From Rhodospirillaceae bacterium UBA4479 (GTDB taxonomy: Bacteria > Pseudomonadota > Alphaproteobacteria > Rhodospirillales > Casp-alpha2): a DNA stretch of 10,239 nt. The stretch spans positions 1 to 10,239 of the forward strand of contig DGNZ01000248.1 in assembly GCA_002389175.1 (NCBI GenBank). Reading direction: 5' to 3'. Under the pieces are notes generated by a model. The model had not been told where the DNA came from, ran no database searches, and worked only from the letters and a program-made list of their open reading frames with translations. Within the stretch, counting starts at the first letter, position 1. Each line of letters starts with the position of its first letter. The translations under genes and the position numbers were made by a program. Positions 5,595 to 10,239 of the stretch are shown piece after piece.

Positions 5595-6821
5595 ATGAAC
5601 GTAATTGAAGACCAGGACAATAGCACTGGTGAACCAGTCTTGAAACGCCCTGAAATAGATCAGGATGCGTATCCGACAATATTGCAAATTCTACCGGCCC
5701 TTGGCGGCAGTGGTGGGGTTGAGCGTGGCACCGTGGAAATAGCAGGCGCCATCGTCGAAGCTGGTGGCCGGGCCATAGTCGCATCCGAAGGGGGCCTGCA
5801 GACCCACGATTTGAAGCGGGTAAACGCCGATCACGTGACTTTACCGATGGCGTCCAAGAACCCTTTCGTGATGTATCGGAATATCAAACGGATCGCCGAC
5901 CTGATTCGACAAGAACGTGTCGATATTGTCCATGTCCGCTCGCGCGCCCCGGCTTGGAGCGCTTATTTCGCCTGCAAACGCGCTCGAAAGCCGCTTTTGA
6001 CCACGTTCCACGGCACCTATTCCATCGGTAATTTTCTGAAACGCAAATACAACTGGATTATGACGTCGGGCGAACGTGTGGTCGCTATTTCTGAATTTAT
6101 CGCAGGCCATGTACGTCGTCATTACGGGGTGCCGGTTGATAAAATCCGGGTCATTCATCGTGGTGTCGATATCGACAAGTTTGATGCCGATAAGGTCTCT
6201 GCCGAACGCGTGATCAAGCTTTCGACCGATTGGCGGATGCCTGATGGGGTGCCGATCATCATGCTGCCGGGTCGCCTGACGCGCTGGAAAGGCCAATTGG
6301 TCCTGATCGATGCGTTGGCGAAATTGGGTCATACAAACATTCGTTGTTTGCTGGTCGGCAGCGCGCAAGGCCGCGAGGTTTATCGCCGCGAAATTGAAAA
6401 ACGCGTGATGGAGCATGGCCTCGAAGAAGTCGTGCGGATCATCGATCACTGTGACGATATGCCAGCGGCTTATATGCTGACCGATTTGGTGATTTCAGCC
6501 TCTACCGATCCCGAAGCGTTTGGCCGTGTCGTGGCTGAGGCTCAGGCCATGGGGCGCCCGGTGATCGCCACCGATCATGGCGGGGCGCGCGAAACCGTCA
6601 AAGTTGGCGAAACGGGCTGGCTGACAAAGCCCGGCGATGCGGATTCCTTGGCAGCAGCGTTGGCCGAGGGTCTGGGTATGGACAAGAACACGCGAAACAA
6701 AATGGCAGCAAATGCCATTCAACATGTTCGCAAGAATTTTTCCAAGGCGCAGATGTGCGAAAAAACCCTCGACGTCTATAACGAGATCCTGACCGAATGG
6801 GCATCGAAGCACCCGTCGTGA
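5595..6821 (+). CDS. GT4-family (GT-B fold) glycosyltransferase, probable LPS/envelope glycan assembly
   Basis: 408 residues. Seen: the GT-B N-domain beginning TILQILPALGGSGGVERGTVEIAGAI as two short motifs at 28-53 (Gly-rich acceptor loop, then ERGT), VDIVHVRSRAPAWSAY (109-124), LLTTFHGTYS (134-143) and VVAISEFIA (162-170). The C-domain has PGRLTRWKGQ (225-234), LLVGSAQGRE (252-261) and the donor-binding EX7E motif (Glu307-Glu315 in EAFGRVVAE), followed by GRPVIATDHGGARE and GWLTKPGD. It is a typical retaining, metal-independent, cytoplasmic-face transferase using a nucleotide sugar; donor and acceptor cannot be read. It overlaps the next gene, a GT9 transferase, so the two probably build one glycan. 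The first 25 residues look non-conserved and the ribosome binding site before the ATG is weak (AGAG); a TTG at 5640 is a possible alternative start. Confidence 0.93.
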   Translation: MNVIEDQDNSTGEPVLKRPEIDQDAYPTILQILPALGGSGGVERGTVEIAGAIVEAGGRAIVASEGGLQTHDLKRVNADHVTLPMASKNPFVMYRNIKRIADLIRQERVDIVHVRSRAPAWSAYFACKRARKPLLTTFHGTYSIGNFLKRKYNWIMTSGERVVAISEFIAGHVRRHYGVPVDKIRVIHRGVDIDKFDADKVSAERVIKLSTDWRMPDGVPIIMLPGRLTRWKGQLVLIDALAKLGHTNIRCLLVGSAQGREVYRREIEKRVMEHGLEEVVRIIDHCDDMPAAYMLTDLVISASTDPEAFGRVVAEAQAMGRPVIATDHGGARETVKVGETGWLTKPGDADSLAAALAEGLGMDKNTRNKMAANAIQHVRKNFSKAQMCEKTLDVYNEILTEWASKHPS

Positions 6822-7756
6822 GCGACAATCCCGACCGGATATTGGTGATTAAACTGGGCGCGCTTGGTGATGTCATCCAGGCGTTGGGGCCGATGCGCGC
6901 GATCCGCGAACACCACCCCGATGCCCACATTACGTGTATGACCACAGCGCCTTATCTCGATCTGATCGAACAAACAGGCTTTTTCGACACCGTTTGGGAA
7001 CATAAACGCCCCAGCAATATCGATCTGATGGGTTGGATCACCCAGCGCTTGAAGTTCAAAGCGCGCAAATTCCGTCGCGTCTATGACTTGCAGACATCTA
7101 GCCGTTCCAACCGTTTGTATAAATTGCTGTGGCCGGGACCGTATCCTGAATGGTCGGGCAATGCGTCCGGGTGTTCCCATCTGCATGCCAATCCAGCCCG
7201 AGATTCGATGCATACGTTGGAGCGTCAGGCCGAGCAGTTGGCGGATGCAGGGATTCCTGCAACGCCACCGCCATCGCTTGAGGGACTCGGCGAAGATATC
7301 AGCGACCTGAATGTTCCGAGCCCATATTGCCTGGTTGTGCCAGGCGGCGCGGCGCACCGCCCAGAAAAACGCTGGCCAACAGATCATTACCGCGATGCGA
7401 TCCAGCGAATCATTGCGACCGGCGTGACCCCGGTGATTGTGGGTACCCGTTCCGAAGGGTCGCTGGCCCGTGAAATCACAGATGGCATCGATGGTGTGAT
7501 CAATTTGGTCGATCAGACGTCATTGTTATCTTTGATTGGTTTGGCGAAGGGGGCGCGGTTTGCGCTTGGTAATGATAGTGGCCCGATGCACGTCACGGCG
7601 GTCGCCGGGGTGCCGTCTGTTGTGCTTTATTCTCATGCATCCGATCCAGCGTTGTGCGCACAACGGGGGGCATCCGTCACAATCCTTCGAAAATCGTCCC
7701 TAAACGAGATCACAGTCGATGAAGTGATGGCTGCACTCCCGCCCCGGAATCCTTGA
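6797..7756 (+). CDS. GT9-family glycosyltransferase (heptosyltransferase-like)
   Basis: 319 residues. Seen: N-terminal RILVIKLGALGDVIQALGPMRAIR as the family start (Asp25 of the GD motif corresponds to the catalytic aspartate of WaaC/WaaF), a VYDLQTSSRSN stretch (95-105), VVPGGAAHRPEKRWP (180-194) and the ADP-sugar-binding motif GNDSGPMHVTAVAGVP (258-273). GT9 enzymes transfer ADP-heptose to the lipopolysaccharide inner core; this one could be a heptosyltransferase or a related core transferase, so no symbol is given. The ATG at 6797 overlaps the GT4 gene by 25 bases. A GTG at 6818 would give the classic GTGA 4-base start-stop overlap and a more typical family start (SDNPDRILVIK); neither has a clear ribosome binding site. 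Either way the two glycosyltransferases are translationally linked. thrS follows after 64 bases. Confidence 0.93.
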   Translation: MGIEAPVVSDNPDRILVIKLGALGDVIQALGPMRAIREHHPDAHITCMTTAPYLDLIEQTGFFDTVWEHKRPSNIDLMGWITQRLKFKARKFRRVYDLQTSSRSNRLYKLLWPGPYPEWSGNASGCSHLHANPARDSMHTLERQAEQLADAGIPATPPPSLEGLGEDISDLNVPSPYCLVVPGGAAHRPEKRWPTDHYRDAIQRIIATGVTPVIVGTRSEGSLAREITDGIDGVINLVDQTSLLSLIGLAKGARFALGNDSGPMHVTAVAGVPSVVLYSHASDPALCAQRGASVTILRKSSLNEITVDEVMAALPPRNP

Positions 7757-7820
7757 CGCTTTCGCGCTTGGCCGTTAACTACCCCCATAAGAAATTCCGT
7801 TTTTGATACAGAGACATATT

Positions 7821-9821
7821 ATGGTCGCGATTACTCTTCCGGACGGTTCGGTCCGCACATACGATAGCCACATTACGGCAGGCGAAGTTGCCGCCGAAAT
7901 TGGCCCGGGTTTGGCCAAGGCGGCGATGGTTGCGCGGGTCAATGGAGAGCTGTGGGATTTGGATCGTGCGATCACCGAAGATGCCGAAATTGCGCTGATC
8001 ACCGACAAAAACGAGGAAGAGGCCCTCGAAGTGCTCCGTCACGATGCAGCACACGTGTTGGCGATGGCCGTCCAAGAGCTTTTTCCAGGCACCCAAATCA
8101 CGTTTGGCCCGTCTATCGAAGATGGCTTCTATTATGATTTCCATCGCGATGAACCGTTTTCAACTGAAGATTTCGAAGCCATCGAAAAACGCATGGGCGA
8201 CATTGTTGATCGAAATATCCCAATCGTGCGCGAAGTTTGGACCCGCGACGATGTTGCCAAATTCTTCAAAGAAAAAGGCGAGACATTTAAGGCCGAATGG
8301 GTGTTTGAGCTTCCCGAAGGTGACGAGATCACGATGTATCGCCAAGGCGATTGGGTTGATCTGTGCCGGGGGCCGCATCTGCGCACGACAAAACAGTTGG
8401 GCAAGTCGTTCAAGCTGATGAAGCTGGCCGGGGCGTACTGGCGCGGCGATGCACGTAACCCGCAGCTACAGCGGATTTACGGCACAGTTTGGTGCAACGA
8501 TAAAGAACTCAAAGCGTATCTGACGCGGATAGAAGAAGCTGAAAAGCGCGATCACCGTAAGCTCGGCAAGGAAATGAACCTGTTCCATTTCCAAGAAGAA
8601 GCCCAGGGCTCGGTATTTTGGCATCCCCATGGCTGGACGGTTTACCGGATGTGCGAAAAGTACATGCGCATTCGCCTTGAAGATGCGGGCTACGTTGAGG
8701 TTAAGACACCGCAATTGGTGGACCGTGATTTGTGGGAACGTTCCGGGCATTGGGATAAATTCCGTGACCATATGTTCATTGCCGAAGTGGACGAATCCAG
8801 CAATGACGCTGCCAGTGAAAATACAGGCGATGCTGATGAGGTTGTACCAGCGGTCGTCAACGAAGCCGATATTAAACACTTGGCGTTAAAACCGATGAAC
8901 TGCCCATGCCACGTGCAGATTTTCCGCCAAGGCATCAAAAGTTATCGCGATTTACCGCTTCGTATGGCCGAATTCGGATCATGCCACCGCTACGAGCCTT
9001 CGGGCGCACTGCACGGTCTGATGCGGGTCCGCGCGTTTACACAGGATGATGCGCATATCTTCTGCACCGAAGAGCAAATCCTGTCCGAGACGAAGATCTT
9101 CATCGATTTGTTGGCGTCTATTTATAAAGACTTTGGTTTCGAAGAATTTGTCATCAAGTTTTCTGATCGCCCGGAAGTGCGTGCGGGCGAGGATGAGACT
9201 TGGGACAAGGCGGAAACAGCGCTCAAAGAAGCGGCATTGGCGGCAGGCGCTGATCTGGTGATGAACCCAGGCGAGGGGGCGTTCTACGGCCCTAAACTAG
9301 AATTTGTGCTGCGTGATGCCATCGGCCGTGATTGGCAGTGCGGCACATTGCAGGTCGATTTCGTATTACCGCAACGTCTGGATGCGGAATATGTCGGCGA
9401 AGATGGCAACAAACACCGTCCGGTCATGCTGCATCGCGCGATCTTGGGATCGTTTGAGCGCTTCATCGGTATTTTGATCGAAAACTTCGCCGGACGCTTC
9501 CCGTTGTGGCTGGCCCCGGTTCAGGTTGTGGTGGCACCGATCACCAGCGATATGGATGATTATGCGCGCGACGTGATGGCCGCGCTACAGGCCGCAGGTG
9601 TGCGTGCAGACGTCGATGTCCGCAATGAAAAGATCAATTATAAGATTCGCGAACACAGCCATGCCAAGGTTCCTGTGATCCTTGTTGTCGGTGGTCGCGA
9701 AGCTGAAAACCGCACGGTGGCTATGCGTCGCCTGGGCGGGAAGGACCAAGAAGTGATCTCGTTGGATGACGCTGTTTCGCGTATCAGCGAAGAAGGGCTT
9801 GGTCCTTTAGCTGCACTATGA
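7821..9821 (+). CDS. thrS: Threonyl-tRNA synthetase
   Basis: 666 residues, class II synthetase charging tRNA-Thr in the cytoplasm. Seen: N-terminal TGS domain (MVAITLPDGSVR, 1-60), editing domain with HDAAH (His74, His78) and LCRGPH (Cys182, His186), catalytic domain with class II motif 2 GSCHRYEPSGALHG (386-399), zinc ligands Cys361 (PMNCPCH), His412 (QDDAH) and His538 (MLHRA), motif 3 with the helix GSFERFIG (543-550), and the anticodon-binding domain (about 565-660; WLAPVQVVVAP, RNEKINYKIREH). It has 26 more residues than E. coli ThrS between Met318 and Cys361: an acidic, low-complexity insertion. The start is ATG 7821 (AGAGA 6 bases upstream); a TTG at 7803 in the same frame would add six residues outside the family start. 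It may be co-transcribed with the glycosyltransferases and with infC downstream. Confidence 0.98.
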   Translation: MVAITLPDGSVRTYDSHITAGEVAAEIGPGLAKAAMVARVNGELWDLDRAITEDAEIALITDKNEEEALEVLRHDAAHVLAMAVQELFPGTQITFGPSIEDGFYYDFHRDEPFSTEDFEAIEKRMGDIVDRNIPIVREVWTRDDVAKFFKEKGETFKAEWVFELPEGDEITMYRQGDWVDLCRGPHLRTTKQLGKSFKLMKLAGAYWRGDARNPQLQRIYGTVWCNDKELKAYLTRIEEAEKRDHRKLGKEMNLFHFQEEAQGSVFWHPHGWTVYRMCEKYMRIRLEDAGYVEVKTPQLVDRDLWERSGHWDKFRDHMFIAEVDESSNDAASENTGDADEVVPAVVNEADIKHLALKPMNCPCHVQIFRQGIKSYRDLPLRMAEFGSCHRYEPSGALHGLMRVRAFTQDDAHIFCTEEQILSETKIFIDLLASIYKDFGFEEFVIKFSDRPEVRAGEDETWDKAETALKEAALAAGADLVMNPGEGAFYGPKLEFVLRDAIGRDWQCGTLQVDFVLPQRLDAEYVGEDGNKHRPVMLHRAILGSFERFIGILIENFAGRFPLWLAPVQVVVAPITSDMDDYARDVMAALQAAGVRADVDVRNEKINYKIREHSHAKVPVILVVGGREAENRTVAMRRLGGKDQEVISLDDAVSRISEEGLGPLAAL

Positions 9822-9853
9822 TTTTATAACAGAATGTGCCATATAAATGGTGC

Positions 9854-9872
9854 TGACCGCATGGTGCGGTCA
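9854..9872 (+). promoter_or_regulatory. Stem-loop in the infC leader
   Basis: TGACCGC (9854-9860) and GCGGTCA (9866-9872) form a perfect 7-bp stem with a 5-base loop. No U-tract follows (TTGTGTAAACAG), so it is not a good intrinsic terminator for thrS. A TATAAA at 9842-9847 would place a transcript start near the stem's 5' side, but I see no convincing -35 box. It could be an mRNA leader or stability hairpin; its function is unknown. Confidence 0.4.
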
Positions 9873-9888
9873 TTGTGTAAACAGATTT

Positions 9889-9894
9889 AGGAGA
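9889..9894 (+). promoter_or_regulatory. Ribosome binding site of infC
   Basis: AGGAGA is a strong Shine-Dalgarno sequence whose GGAG core ends 8 bases before the ATA codon at 9902. No ATG, GTG or TTG stands in frame at a usable distance, so this site decides the non-canonical start. Confidence 0.8.
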
Positions 9895-9901
9895 GACCTC
9901 C

Positions 9902-10239
9902 ATAGCACGTCGTCCCGGCCCACCGGCGCCGCCGTCCAAAGATGGACCCCGCGCCAACGAAGATATTCTTGCTGACCCTGTCCGCCTTGTAGATGCAGAC
10001 GGAGAAATGGTCGGCGTAATTGGACTTAAAGAAGCAATAGACATGGCCATCGAAGTCGGTCTTGATTTGGTGGAAGTATCACCAAACGCGGCGCCGCCTG
10101 TCTGTAAAATCCTCGACTACGGTAAATACAAGTACGAGGCGCAGAAAAAGGCCAACGAAGCCCGCAAGAAGCAAAAAGTCATTGAAGTCAAAGAGATCAA
10201 GATGCGCCCCGGCATCGACGACCACGATTACGAGGTCAA
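9902..10239 (+). CDS. infC: Translation initiation factor IF-3 (partial, C-terminus cut), apparent AUA start codon
   Basis: 112 residues are visible before the right edge. IF3 binds the 30S subunit, prevents premature 50S joining and checks initiator tRNA and start codon. Seen: a proline-rich head (ARRPGPPAPPSKDGPR, 2-17), ANEDI (18-22; usually RxNEDI), VGVIGLKEAIDMA, GLDLVEVSPNAAPPVCKILDYGKYKY, the lysine-rich linker QKKANEARKKQK, and EVKEIKMRPGIDDHDYEV at the start of the C-domain. The frame is closed upstream by TAA at 9878-9880, and the first in-frame ATG (10007) would remove the conserved N-terminus, so the start must lie between. The only plausible codon is ATA at 9902, placed right after AGGAGA. 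Non-AUG infC starts (AUU in E. coli) underlie IF3 autoregulation, so the same logic probably applies here. It follows thrS by 80 bases. Confidence 0.93.
   Translation, partial: MARRPGPPAPPSKDGPRANEDILADPVRLVDADGEMVGVIGLKEAIDMAIEVGLDLVEVSPNAAPPVCKILDYGKYKYEAQKKANEARKKQKVIEVKEIKMRPGIDDHDYEV

Noticed and set aside
5572..5784. N-terminal extension of the hydrolase frame up to 5784
   Set aside because: The 71 extra residues look random (rich in Cys, His and Arg), run antisense through the GT4 start, and a good ribosome binding site stands before the ATG at 5571.
5841..6449. 202-residue open frame on the minus strand inside the GT4 gene
   Set aside because: It is antisense to a well-supported glycosyltransferase, its protein has no recognisable motif, and the GT4 frame carries all the conserved family residues over the same span.
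6776..7387. 203-residue open frame on the minus strand across the GT4/GT9 junction
   Set aside because: It is antisense to two recognised genes and has no family features; it is a by-product of codon usage.
7757..7820. Possible promoter or terminator between the GT9 gene and thrS
   Set aside because: I found only a short, weak GC-rich repeat and no -35/-10 pair convincing enough to list.

Overview
The window reads as a chromosomal stretch of a moderate-GC alphaproteobacterium, most likely Rhodospirillales-like. This rests on protein character (an FzlA-like GST-fold protein, IF3 and ThrS with alphaproteobacterial signatures such as MNCPCH) and on the thrS-infC order. The assignment is inferred from remembered family features, not from a search. 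There are ten protein genes, two of them cut by the window edges. I see no tRNA, rRNA, CRISPR array, phage or transposase, and no gene-free stretch longer than about 180 bases.

Left part (1-1597): a minus-strand msrP-msrQ operon encodes the Tat-exported molybdopterin methionine-sulfoxide reductase and its haem membrane partner (msrQ runs off the left edge). Together they repair oxidised periplasmic proteins. A 176-base divergent spacer follows.

Middle part (1598-4163): a plus-strand GST-fold protein resembling the FtsZ regulator FzlA, a palindromic dispersed-repeat element that may also end transcription, a minus-strand secreted TPR protein, and a plus-strand atypical SDR-type NAD(P)-binding protein. 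The SDR gene overlaps tail-to-tail with the next gene.

4134-5571: a tightly packed minus-strand pair, an alpha/beta hydrolase strongly resembling mitochondrial ABHD10, followed by a beta-class carbonic anhydrase. Only one base separates them.

5595-10239: a plus-strand run. A GT4 glycosyltransferase and an overlapping GT9 (heptosyltransferase-like) gene probably act in cell-envelope glycan (LPS core) assembly. Threonyl-tRNA synthetase (thrS) and the start of infC (translation initiation factor IF3) follow, forming the left end of a conserved translation cluster.

No new defence system or mobile island is evident; this is mostly core genome. The points most worth a second look are the apparent AUA start codon of infC, a 26-residue acidic insertion in ThrS beside the zinc-binding catalytic core, the ABHD10-like hydrolase paired with a carbonic anhydrase, and the near-perfect 23-base-arm palindromic repeat.
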